Assembly: GCA_018665625.1 (NCBI GenBank)
Contig: JABJCF010000019.1
Span: 1 to 5,468, forward strand
Reading direction: 5' to 3'
Length of the DNA: 5,468 nt
Source: Nitrospina sp.
GTDB lineage: Bacteria; Nitrospinota; Nitrospinia; Nitrospinales; VA-1
The position numbers were made by a program, and so were the translations under genes. Below are positions 1 to 5,045 of this stretch, piece after piece. The notes under the pieces are model-generated. The model did no database searches. It was not told the origin of the DNA and was given only the letters and a program-made list of their open reading frames with translations. The stretch's first letter is position 1, and each line of letters starts with the position of its first letter.

Positions 1-40
1 CCGCTTGTAATAATTGTTCCCGTTTGGATGATTTAGCCAT
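1..40 (-). CDS. N-terminal fragment of a possible TetR-type regulator (runs off the window)
   Basis: Only the first 13 codons are present, reading MAKSSKREQLLQA from the ATG at 38-40 and continuing off the left edge. A short basic start followed by a helix of the form REQLLQA is typical of the first helix of TetR/AcrR-family DNA-binding domains, which begin in this way before the 'A..LF...G' segment. That assignment rests on very few residues and is a guess. A purine-rich stretch, AAAGGGCGAG, lies upstream but is not an ideal ribosome binding site. The gene is divergent from the YHS-domain gene at 260, with about 220 bases between them. If it is a TetR-type repressor, that spacer is where its operator would be expected. 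It could instead be any protein with a basic helical N-terminus. Confidence 0.5.
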   Translation of the reverse strand, partial: MAKSSKREQLLQA

Positions 41-71
41 CTTACTCGCCCTTTCTTAAAATATACCTATC

Positions 72-100
72 AGTGTAGCAAATCTTATTAGAAAAGTGAA
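72..100 (-). promoter_or_regulatory. Candidate sigma-70 type promoter for the leftward gene
   Basis: Read on the minus strand, TTCACT (95-100) and TACACT (72-77) are separated by 17 bases. Each matches the -35 and -10 consensus at four of six positions or better. The site lies about 30 bases upstream of the ATG at 38-40. In AT-rich DNA such matches arise by chance, so this is tentative. Confidence 0.3.
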
Positions 101-157
101 TATTTTTCATGTTCTCACCGGGAATCCCTTAAAAATAATTGATTTTATAGCCATTAA

Positions 158-210
158 ATACAGATTTCTTATTCTGTAAGGAAACCCGCCCAAACTATAC
201 TAATCTGTAT
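158..210. repeat. 9-bp inverted repeat in the divergent intergenic region
   Basis: ATACAGATT at 158-166 is the exact reverse complement of AATCTGTAT at 202-210, with 35 bases between the arms. A third related half-site, TTCTGTAA, lies at 172-179 and forms a shorter ACAGA/TCTGT pair with the left arm. The right arm directly follows a possible -10 element (TATACT, 196-201) for the YHS gene, so the arms would flank its promoter. This could be a paired operator for the divergently encoded regulator. It is inference from position and symmetry only. Confidence 0.35.
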
Positions 211-259
211 ATTTTTTATGAAATATGTCATTAATTTAACTTTAGAAGGAGAGTCAGTC

Positions 260-745
260 ATGAATTCAGTTTTCAAACGTGGAACCCGCTTTTTCGCAGT
301 AGTTGCTTTAGTTGTCGGTTTGTTTGCCAATGGGGCTGTTGCCTCAGACATGCAAAAAAACGGAACAGAAATTTCTGCCCCGGTGATGGGTGGCTATGAT
401 CCCGTTTCCTATTTTAACGCGGGACAACCTCAAAGAGGAAGTGGCTTTCATACCGCAGCTCACGATGGCGGCACCTACCTGTTTGCCAGCAAAGAAAATA
501 AAAAAACATTTGAAGCCAACCCACAAAAATATGCGCCACAGTTTGGTGGTTATTGTGCGTATGGCGTCGCAGTGGGTAAAAAGTTTTATTCCGACCCAAA
601 CATCTGGGAAGTTGTAAATGGAAAACTCTATTTAAATCTCGATAAAAAAATCCAGATGAAATGGAACGAAGACCAAAGTGGCAACATTACAAAAGCTCAT
701 TCCAATTGGAAGGGTATCGAACATAAACATCCAACGGAACTTTAA
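260..745 (+). CDS. Secreted YHS-domain protein
   Basis: This 161-residue protein has a Sec signal peptide: basic residues K6 and R7, a hydrophobic core at about 11-25, and an AVA cleavage site at 26-28. The mature part is a YHS domain of the stand-alone periplasmic type. It shows GYDPVSYF at 45-52, GGTYLFAS at 70-77, KYAPQFGGYCAYGVA at 90-104, W116 and KLYLNL at 122-127. YHS domains are small cysteine-containing folds usually linked to metal handling, but the exact role of this secreted subgroup is not established. The subgroup is known to include selenoproteins; this copy has C99 and no in-frame TGA. The start at 260 is chosen over an in-frame ATG at 218 because AGAAGGAGA (244-252) sits just before it and the signal peptide begins there. 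The gene ends in tandem TAA TAG stops, and a strong hairpin at 755-780 separates it from the DM13 gene. Confidence 0.9.
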   Translation: MNSVFKRGTRFFAVVALVVGLFANGAVASDMQKNGTEISAPVMGGYDPVSYFNAGQPQRGSGFHTAAHDGGTYLFASKENKKTFEANPQKYAPQFGGYCAYGVAVGKKFYSDPNIWEVVNGKLYLNLDKKIQMKWNEDQSGNITKAHSNWKGIEHKHPTEL

Positions 746-754
746 TAGCTGATT

Positions 755-780
755 AAGGGGAGAAGTTATCTTCTCCCCTT
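755..780 (+). terminator. Hairpin after the YHS gene, probable intrinsic terminator
   Basis: An 11-base perfect stem (755-765 with 770-780) closes a four-base TTAT loop, ten bases after the YHS stop. The stem is AAGGGGAGAAG paired with CTTCTCCCCTT. The following tract, TTTCATTATAAATTTT, is T-rich but interrupted, so termination may be incomplete. It could also act as an intercistronic stabiliser that sets different levels for the YHS gene and the operon downstream. If it terminates fully, a promoter must lie in 781-823; a TATAAA at 785-790 is present but lacks a good -35. Confidence 0.65.
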
Positions 781-823
781 TCATTATAAATTTTAAACAA
801 AATAATTATCGAAAGGGTCAATC

Positions 824-1117
824 ATGAAATCTCAAAATCTATCAGGTACAGATGCAGAACATCCTGCAACCGGAACTGTAAAAATCGAAGGCAGCACTGT
901 TCTATTGGAAGATGTAAATATTACCGAAGCCCCAGACGGCAGAGTAATTTTAACTAAAGATTTTGATCAAACTTCAGGAATTAACCTGGGTAGGCTACAA
1001 GGGTTTACAGGTAGCCACGGATATACCATTCCAGACAAAACACAAACCAGTGATTTCAATTCTGTAATTATCTGGTGCGATCAATTTAAAGTTCCCATTG
1101 GAAAAGCGCAGCTTTAA
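824..1117 (+). CDS. Small DM13-domain protein, predicted redox module without a signal peptide
   Basis: This 97-residue protein is essentially one DM13 domain. It shows LLEDVNITEAPDGRVILT at 27-44, LGRLQGFTGSHGYTIPD at 55-71 and SVIIWCDQF at 80-88, with the near-invariant DM13 cysteine at C85 after W84. DM13 is predicted to act in electron transfer through this cysteine and is often fused to haem-binding DOMON domains in animals and plants. The start is firm: GAAAGGG at 811-817 is well spaced and an in-frame TAA at 803-805 rules out a longer N-terminus. No signal peptide or membrane segment is therefore encoded, although the cytochrome 30 bases downstream is exported. Either this copy works in the cytoplasm or it leaves the cell compartment by a route not visible here. 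Confidence 0.85.
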   Translation: MKSQNLSGTDAEHPATGTVKIEGSTVLLEDVNITEAPDGRVILTKDFDQTSGINLGRLQGFTGSHGYTIPDKTQTSDFNSVIIWCDQFKVPIGKAQL

Positions 1118-1147
1118 ATAATACTCACCACAGAAACCAGGAATAAA

Positions 1148-1741
1148 ATGAAAACAATAATAGCGGCATCACTCCTCCTTCTTTTGGCAGCGCTAGGAAC
1201 TGTAGGAACAGCAATAAGTGAAGAAACCATATTCGCCCCAAATGTAGATCTCAAAACGGGTTCCATCAGTGTTCCTGAAAATTACACGCGATGGGCCACA
1301 CTGGGAACATGGGCTCATTCAAAGATCAAAGGAGAACCAGGTACAAATGAATATCATGTCGTTTACACCCAGCCAGAAACAATAGACTATTATCAAAAGC
1401 ACAAGCGTTATCCTGATGGAGCCGTACTGGTAAAAGAACTCCTTCATGCTGAAACGATGCCTATGACAACAGGCCCGGCTGTAAGTCATGCCACAAAAAT
1501 AAAAGGCTGGTTTGTTTTGGTTCGAGATACAAAAGGCCGCTATAAAAATTCTAAGTTGTGGGGGGATGGCTGGGGATGGTCTCTTTTCAATGCTCCCGAT
1601 TCAAAAACAACCGTATCCACTGATTATCAAGAAAACTGTATTGGATGCCATTTGCCTGCCCGCGATTTAGCAAAGGCCGATGCTCAAGAAGAAGATAAAT
1701 GGATTTACACACTCGGGTATCCAGTTCTTCAAAAGAATTAG
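1148..1741 (+). CDS. Cytochrome P460-family periplasmic c-type cytochrome
   Basis: This 197-residue protein has a signal peptide (K2, hydrophobic core about 4-20, cleavage near GTA at 20-22). The remainder matches the cytochrome P460 fold: ENYTRWATLGT at 44-54, YPDGAVLVKELL at 88-99, GWFVLVRD at 120-127, WGDGWGWSLF at 138-147, the haem-binding CIGCH at 164-168 and a C-terminal WIYTLGYPVL at 185-194. In Nitrosomonas cytochrome P460 the haem is cross-linked to a lysine and the enzyme oxidises hydroxylamine. By recalled alignment that lysine falls in the same VKE motif, here K96. The residues after CxxCH (L169, P170) differ from the Nitrosomonas KE, so hydroxylamine oxidation is not assured. NO or other nitrogen-oxide binding, as in the related cytochrome c'-beta, is an alternative. 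An AGGA at 1139-1142 precedes the ATG, and the HD-GYP gene follows after 32 bases. Confidence 0.9.
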   Translation: MKTIIAASLLLLLAALGTVGTAISEETIFAPNVDLKTGSISVPENYTRWATLGTWAHSKIKGEPGTNEYHVVYTQPETIDYYQKHKRYPDGAVLVKELLHAETMPMTTGPAVSHATKIKGWFVLVRDTKGRYKNSKLWGDGWGWSLFNAPDSKTTVSTDYQENCIGCHLPARDLAKADAQEEDKWIYTLGYPVLQKN

Positions 1742-1773
1742 AAAACTATTAAAATTTTCAGGGGCTTTTATAT

Positions 1774-3189
1774 ATGCGAGTTTCAGCACATTATATTTTT
1801 TCGATTGTCATTCTGGCAATTTACGGGGAAAGGGTCTGCCCTATTATTGAAAACATAGGCCAATTGGATTGGACGATGCGACTCACAGTGGTCTTCGCGG
1901 GTCTTTTTTGCATACGCCCCCTTTTAGTGAAGTGGGTGGTTTTAAAAACTCATTGGCAAAAACAGCCTCAACGTCAGTTTATTTTGGAATGGTTTCTCTA
2001 CCTAGTAGGTGCTTCCATTCTGGCCTGGTACAACAGCTATGAAAACTATGCTGATATTGTAAGCACCGGCAAAGTATTTTTAGGATGTACAACTTTTGGT
2101 TTCTTCACCGCTTGTGATATGGCCTTGGAAAGGCAAAAACTAATCAAAGGTAATTTAGAACCCATCGATCTAAAAAACTATGAAGCAAAAGTGGCCTTTC
2201 CCATCACCGCCAAACTTACAGCAATTGCTGTGTTCTCATTAATATTCATGACCAGCATTATGTTCCTCGTCTTCCTTAAAGACCTTTATTGGTTCATTGA
2301 TCTTGAGCAGGAAAACTATGGAGAAGGTAGCGTGATATTCATGCGTGAGCTATTTTTTGTAGGCGGAGTAATCTTAGCGGAAATGACCAACTTAATATTT
2401 TCTTTCTGTCGGAACTTGAAGCTACATTTTAATAATCAAAACAACTCAATGGAAGCTGTTTCAAAAGGCAACCTTGATCAGCATATAATGATTAACAGTC
2501 AGGATGAATTTGCGGTAATGGGACGCTACACTAACTATATGATCGAAATGCTGAAAGAACGAAATCGGCAACTGGAAAAAACTCGTCAGGAAATTATTCA
2601 ACGTCTGGGCCGTGCCGCAGAATATCGCGACAACGAGACTGGAATGCATGTCGTGCGTATGTCTCATTTCAGCGAAGCGCTTGCACTAAAAGCAGGTCTC
2701 AACAAAGAACGATGTGACCTGATTCTTCAAGCCAGCCCCATGCATGATGTCGGCAAGATTGGAATTCCCGACAACGTGCTTTTGAAACCTGGAAAACTGG
2801 AAGGAGAAGAATGGACTAAAATGCAAACCCATGTTGAGGTAGGGGCATCCATCTTATCGGGAAGCGATTCCAAGCTCATGCAACTGGCAGAAGAAATCGC
2901 TGCCACCCATCACGAAAAATTTGACGGCAGCGGTTACCCGAAAGGACTCAAGGGTGAAGATATTTCTATTGAAGGACGAATTGTTCCTATCTGTGATGTC
3001 TTCGATGCCTTGACTTCAGTACGTCCTTATAAAAAAGCCTGGACCGTTGAAGACGCAATCGATTTACTTAAAAAAGAAAAAGGAAAACATTTTGACCCGG
3101 ATCTGGTAGACATATTTGTATCTATTCTTCCAGAGATTCTGGAAATCAAGGAGCGTTATTCAGAAAACAAATCTCATGAAGCCGCATGA
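1774..3189 (+). CDS. Membrane HAMP/HD-GYP cyclic-di-GMP phosphodiesterase
   Basis: This 471-residue protein has about six hydrophobic segments (near 7-17, 36-55, 69-86, 99-117, 147-169, 189-211). The membrane part is of an unrecognised sensor type. It is followed by a HAMP-like linker (about 211-265), a coiled stretch (258-275) and an HD-GYP domain (about 275-465). HD-GYP enzymes hydrolyse c-di-GMP to pGpG or GMP in the cytoplasm. The metal site appears complete: E288, H292, the HD pair H324/D325, K328, H353, H379, H380 and D408. The GYP motif is at 387-389, and R417 and K420 in SVRPYK match phosphate-binding positions. E288 with H292 has the spacing seen in HD-GYP proteins with a three-metal centre. 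CAGGGGC at 1759-1765 serves as ribosome binding site. Its signal is unknown; the cytochrome operon context makes a redox or nitrogen-oxide cue plausible. Confidence 0.93.
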   Translation: MRVSAHYIFSIVILAIYGERVCPIIENIGQLDWTMRLTVVFAGLFCIRPLLVKWVVLKTHWQKQPQRQFILEWFLYLVGASILAWYNSYENYADIVSTGKVFLGCTTFGFFTACDMALERQKLIKGNLEPIDLKNYEAKVAFPITAKLTAIAVFSLIFMTSIMFLVFLKDLYWFIDLEQENYGEGSVIFMRELFFVGGVILAEMTNLIFSFCRNLKLHFNNQNNSMEAVSKGNLDQHIMINSQDEFAVMGRYTNYMIEMLKERNRQLEKTRQEIIQRLGRAAEYRDNETGMHVVRMSHFSEALALKAGLNKERCDLILQASPMHDVGKIGIPDNVLLKPGKLEGEEWTKMQTHVEVGASILSGSDSKLMQLAEEIAATHHEKFDGSGYPKGLKGEDISIEGRIVPICDVFDALTSVRPYKKAWTVEDAIDLLKKEKGKHFDPDLVDIFVSILPEILEIKERYSENKSHEAA

Positions 3190-3222
3190 TCGACACTAGC
3201 AAATCATCGCTAAAAACTATTA

Positions 3223-3666
3223 CTAACTGACATTTTCGGAAGGGCGGTCGTAATACTCTTCGTTACCATTGATGCCATCTTCCAATGGATCTTTGAACAT
3301 GAGGTCAAAATGACCGTCTTCGTCAAAATCGTAGGCATAAAAAATGGGTTTGGACGCGGCAACATAAAACATACGGTCTTTTTCGAAATCTACAAAAAAA
3401 ATGGGTTTTCTAGGGAAATTTTTAGCCACAAATTCCACTGAGTCTGTGGAAAAAAATGCGCGGATGATCACTCTAAGAGTGTAGTAATCCGCTTTTCCAT
3501 TTCTATCCAAATCATAACCCACCGCTAATAATTTCGAAGCATTAACATCCCAGAAAATGCCTGTGTCAATTGATGGTTCTGGAACCGGGTGGCGAAACTC
3601 CCATACGGGGGAGGCTGCGGCAGTGAACCAGAATAGAAGTATAATCATTGTGAGGATCGGTTTCAT
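3223..3666 (-). CDS. Secreted protein with DxDxDG calcium-binding loops
   Basis: This protein of 147 residues has a signal peptide (K2, hydrophobic 4-17, cleavage near AAAS at 16-19). Two loops share the same spacing: D52, D54, N56, G57, D60 (DLDRNGKADYY) and D113, D115, D117, G118, D121 (DFDEDGHFDLMF). This is the pattern of EF-hand-like, dockerin-like or FG-GAP-type calcium loops. A further acidic stretch, DGINGNEEYYD at 130-140, may be a degenerate third loop. Function is not recognised; export plus calcium loops suggests a periplasmic or surface protein stabilised by Ca2+. The start at 3666 is preferred: AAAGGGG at 3676-3682 is 9 bases before it but directly abuts the other in-frame ATG at 3675. 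The gene converges on the HD-GYP gene with 33 bases between stops, and no convincing terminator lies in that gap. Confidence 0.8.
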   Translation of the reverse strand: MKPILTMIILLFWFTAAASPVWEFRHPVPEPSIDTGIFWDVNASKLLAVGYDLDRNGKADYYTLRVIIRAFFSTDSVEFVAKNFPRKPIFFVDFEKDRMFYVAASKPIFYAYDFDEDGHFDLMFKDPLEDGINGNEEYYDRPSENVS

Positions 3667-3794
3667 TTTTCTCATCCCCTTTCTTCATGGTAGGCGGACT
3701 ACGCCCACGGTGAAAATTAGGATTCAACGAATCAAATTTTAAAACAATCCAGTGAACATGCAAAATTTCACCCTCTTTCATTAAGAAAACAACT

Positions 3795-3869
3795 GCGGTT
3801 TTTCCCACAAAAAAAGTCCAAATTCACTCCTGACTACTCTGGAGGAAGATGGACTTCACAAAAACCCGC
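3795..3869 (-). repeat. Long imperfect inverted repeat, terminator-like on the minus strand
   Basis: Outer arms GCGGTTTTT (3795-3803) and AAAAACCCGC (3860-3869) pair over nine bases with one bulged C. Inner arms AAGTCCA (3814-3820) and TGGACTT (3850-3856) pair perfectly over seven, and an inner CTCC/GGAG (3827-3830 with 3841-3844) can close the top. On the minus strand the inner stem runs straight into seven T (3809-3815). It could end the leftward transcript coming from 4120, act as an attenuator in the leader of the calcium-loop gene, or be a remnant of a small mobile repeat. The sequence does not decide between these. Confidence 0.5.
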
Positions 3870-3891
3870 ATAATTTTTAAAACCTACTCGT

Positions 3892-3920
3892 AGTAGAAGC
3901 CCTATTCCAAAGGCAGTCAA
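3892..3920 (-). promoter_or_regulatory. Candidate promoter for the calcium-loop gene
   Basis: On the minus strand TTGACT (3915-3920) is five of six to the -35 consensus and is followed after 17 bases by TCTACT (3892-3897), four of six to the -10 consensus. Transcription from here would pass through the inverted repeat at 3795-3869 before reaching the gene at 3666, giving a leader of about 220 bases. Confidence 0.35.
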
Positions 3921-4119
3921 TACTCCTTTAATCAAAAAAAGTTTACGTCTTATCTATAATAAATATAGTCCCGCAACCCGGTTTTCGCAATGGGAAAAGC
4001 GACCCACCAAATCTATACCCATTAAACTTACAGGATATCATGAGGTCTTTTTGTTATAGTCTGCTCTCATGCATTGTATTCTTACCCGTTCGCCGTTGCT
4101 TCCTTCGCTAAAGGATATT

Positions 4120-4287
4120 TCAAAGCATTATATTACTGCCATCCTTAATGATCCAAATTCCAAACTCATAAGTGCCCCAGGCAATGAACAAAATAAAAAT
4201 AATTATAAAAATTAATTCAAATCCTCCCAGCTTTGCCGGAGGCGGTTTAGGCTCTTCTTGAAAGTCCTCGTCAGGTTCGGGTGTCAT
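4120..4287 (-). CDS. 55-residue single-pass membrane protein, overlapped with the Sel1 gene
   Basis: The reading frame starts at the ATG at 4285-4287 and ends with TGA at 4120-4122, giving 55 residues. The N-terminus is acidic (MTPEPDEDFQEEP), followed by a proline-rich hinge (PKPPPAKLGG, 13-22) and one strongly hydrophobic segment (about 25-37, continuing through aromatic residues to 47). The tail is short. The start overlaps the stop of the Sel1-repeat gene as ATGA, the classic arrangement for translational coupling, and AAGAAA precedes it as a weak ribosome binding site. The codon structure, a clean hydrophobic segment and the coupling argue for a real gene despite its size. No family is recognised. 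The acidic side should face the cytoplasm if it is inserted as N-in, but orientation is uncertain. A role together with the secreted Sel1 protein is inferred from the overlap. Confidence 0.72.
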   Translation of the reverse strand: MTPEPDEDFQEEPKPPPAKLGGFELIFIIIFILFIAWGTYEFGIWIIKDGSNIML

Positions 4288-4667
4288 TTCTTAGATTTTT
4301 TCAGCCAATCTTTAGCAAGCTCATGGGCTTTGGATATCTGACCGTTGTTCATTTGCCGTTCAACAAAGATTCGATTTTTCTTTCCTGCCTCCTGTCCAAA
4401 TTTTTCCGCAATGTATAACCATTTATCAGCTTCAACAATATTTTTTTCTACGCCTGTACCTTTAAAATACATCATCCCTAAAACCAATTGAGCTGCGGCG
4501 TGGCCTTTTTCTGCTAATGGCACCACCATTTTATAGGCGGTTTCATAGTCCCGCCGGTTTACTGCTTCGACAGCTTCTTCAAATTCATCGGCGTAAACAG
4601 CAATAGGTTGAATGAGTCCGATCGACAGAAAAAGTGCTATGACTATGGCTTTAATATTTAATAACAT
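4284..4667 (-). CDS. Secreted Sel1-like repeat protein
   Basis: This 127-residue protein has a signal peptide (K6, hydrophobic 7-22, cleavage after AVYA at 23-26) and about two Sel1-like (SLR/TPR-type) helical repeats. The first, around 29-63, contains NRRDYETAYKMVVPLAEKG. The second, around 65-99, has the diagnostic AAQLVLGMMYFKGTGVEKN pattern and then EADKWLYIAEKFG. A final helical segment resembles a partial third repeat. Sel1 repeats are protein-interaction scaffolds, so this is likely a small periplasmic adaptor; no enzyme motif is present. The start at 4667 is chosen because the signal peptide begins there and the in-frame TTG codons further upstream (4680-4682, 4722-4724) lie beside or beyond an intrinsic terminator. 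No clear ribosome binding site precedes the ATG. The stop overlaps the ATG of the 55-residue membrane protein. Confidence 0.85.
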   Translation of the reverse strand: MLLNIKAIVIALFLSIGLIQPIAVYADEFEEAVEAVNRRDYETAYKMVVPLAEKGHAAAQLVLGMMYFKGTGVEKNIVEADKWLYIAEKFGQEAGKKNRIFVERQMNNGQISKAHELAKDWLKKSKK

Positions 4668-4680
4668 TAATTTAATTTTC

Positions 4681-4709
4681 AAAAAAACCCACCCAGGGGA
4701 GCTGAGTGG
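4681..4709 (-). terminator. Intrinsic terminator on the minus strand
   Basis: In minus-strand RNA an eight-base stem (4702-4709 with 4689-4696, CCACUCAG with CUGGGUGG, one G-U pair) closes a five-base loop and is followed by G and seven U (4681-4687). The orientation is clear because the wobble pair becomes a C-A mismatch on the plus strand and the T-run is on the minus side. It lies 65 bases after the stop of the 64-residue gene and only 13 bases before the ATG of the Sel1 gene, so it may also work as an attenuator for the latter. Confidence 0.8.
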
Positions 4710-4774
4710 ATTTATTAGAGGCAATCACCTTAACTGGGCCATCGAAAAATACGATTCTCCCCCCTACCTCAAAA

Positions 4775-4969
4775 TTAATCCGCTTTTTTTTCTATACCTT
4801 TGATAATCGAATTTCCTTTAGGTGCGTGGTTTCTTAAATGTTCGCGTACCAGCATCACAGCGTGATTATCATCCATTGCTGTTATGAAAATGCTAAAATC
4901 ATCTTCAGATTTATCCTTATCGCTTATTAAAACACCTTTTACTTTGAAACTGTATTGCTTGGGTGGCAT
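4775..4969 (-). CDS. Small conserved-looking protein of unknown function (64 residues)
   Basis: The protein has no signal peptide or membrane segment, so it is probably cytoplasmic. It alternates a strand-like start (KQYSFKVKGVLI, 4-15), an acidic loop (DKDKSEDD), a strand (FSIFITAMD, 25-33), a helix (NHAVMLVREHLRNH, 35-48) and a final strand with a basic end (SIIKGIEKK). This beta-beta-alpha-beta order with 'A.d...A...v...L' resembles small ferredoxin-like folds, but no family is recognised. The ribosome binding site is weak (TGAGA near 4978). A TATAAT at 4997-5002 on the same strand lies a short distance upstream, and a clear intrinsic terminator follows at 4681-4709, which supports an independent transcription unit. 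It is divergent from the plus-strand gene at 5046. Confidence 0.68.
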   Translation of the reverse strand: MPPKQYSFKVKGVLISDKDKSEDDFSIFITAMDDNHAVMLVREHLRNHAPKGNSIIKGIEKKAD

Positions 4970-4996
4970 CGTAATCTCAGATTAATTTAAAAGTCT

Positions 4997-5002
4997 ATTA
5001 TA
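4997..5002 (-). promoter_or_regulatory. Candidate -10 element for the 64-residue gene
   Basis: A perfect TATAAT on the minus strand lies 27 bases before the ATG at 4967-4969, which would give a leader of about 20 bases. No good -35 is seen at 16-18 bases upstream. The overlapping plus-strand TATAAA (5001-5006) may serve the divergent gene at 5046, so the two promoters would share this AT-rich spot. Confidence 0.4.
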
Positions 5003-5045
5003 TAAAATCTGTACCCACCTCTCTATTTATTTAAGGAGTTTTTTA

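Larger units (their letters stand above)
3676..4119. other. Gene-poor intergenic stretch
   Basis: No convincing coding sequence is seen here on either strand. From right to left it holds an AT-only hairpin CTATA/TATAG at 3954-3968, a run of A at 3934-3940 (T on the minus strand), a candidate minus-strand promoter at 3892-3920, the long inverted repeat at 3795-3869 and a small GGCG/CGCC hairpin at 3693-3705 about ten bases before the ribosome binding site of the calcium-loop gene. The stretch is probably the upstream control region of that gene plus the 3' end of the Sel1/small-membrane-protein transcript. No tRNA-like fold was seen. Confidence 0.6.

Noticed and set aside
218..259. Longer start of the YHS protein at ATG 218
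   Set aside because: The strong AGAAGGAGA site points to ATG 260, where a normal signal peptide begins; no comparable site precedes 218.
169..351. Minus-strand 60-codon frame overlapping the YHS start
   Set aside because: It covers the YHS ribosome binding site and signal peptide in antisense and shows no domain or start signal.
2461..2667. Minus-strand frame of 68 codons inside the HD-GYP gene
   Set aside because: It lies entirely antisense to a well supported HAMP/HD-GYP coding region and has no independent support.
3190..3222. Possible bidirectional terminator between the convergent genes
   Set aside because: Only a four-base TAGC/GCTA stem with a long loop is present, with no proper T-run on either strand.
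3566..3808. Minus-strand open frame of 80 codons upstream of and overlapping the calcium-loop gene
   Set aside because: It overlaps the signal-peptide region of the better supported gene in another frame, starts with GTG without a ribosome binding site, and overlaps the inverted repeat region; its C-terminal part is low-quality shadow sequence.
4069..4215. Plus-strand frame of 48 codons opposite the 55-residue membrane protein
   Set aside because: It has no ribosome binding site, no recognisable domain and lies antisense to a better supported coupled gene.
4668..4724. N-terminal extension of the Sel1 protein from TTG at 4722-4724, with AAGGTG just before it
   Set aside because: The extension would be encoded by an intrinsic terminator hairpin and its T-run, and it would place 19 unusual residues before a complete signal peptide.
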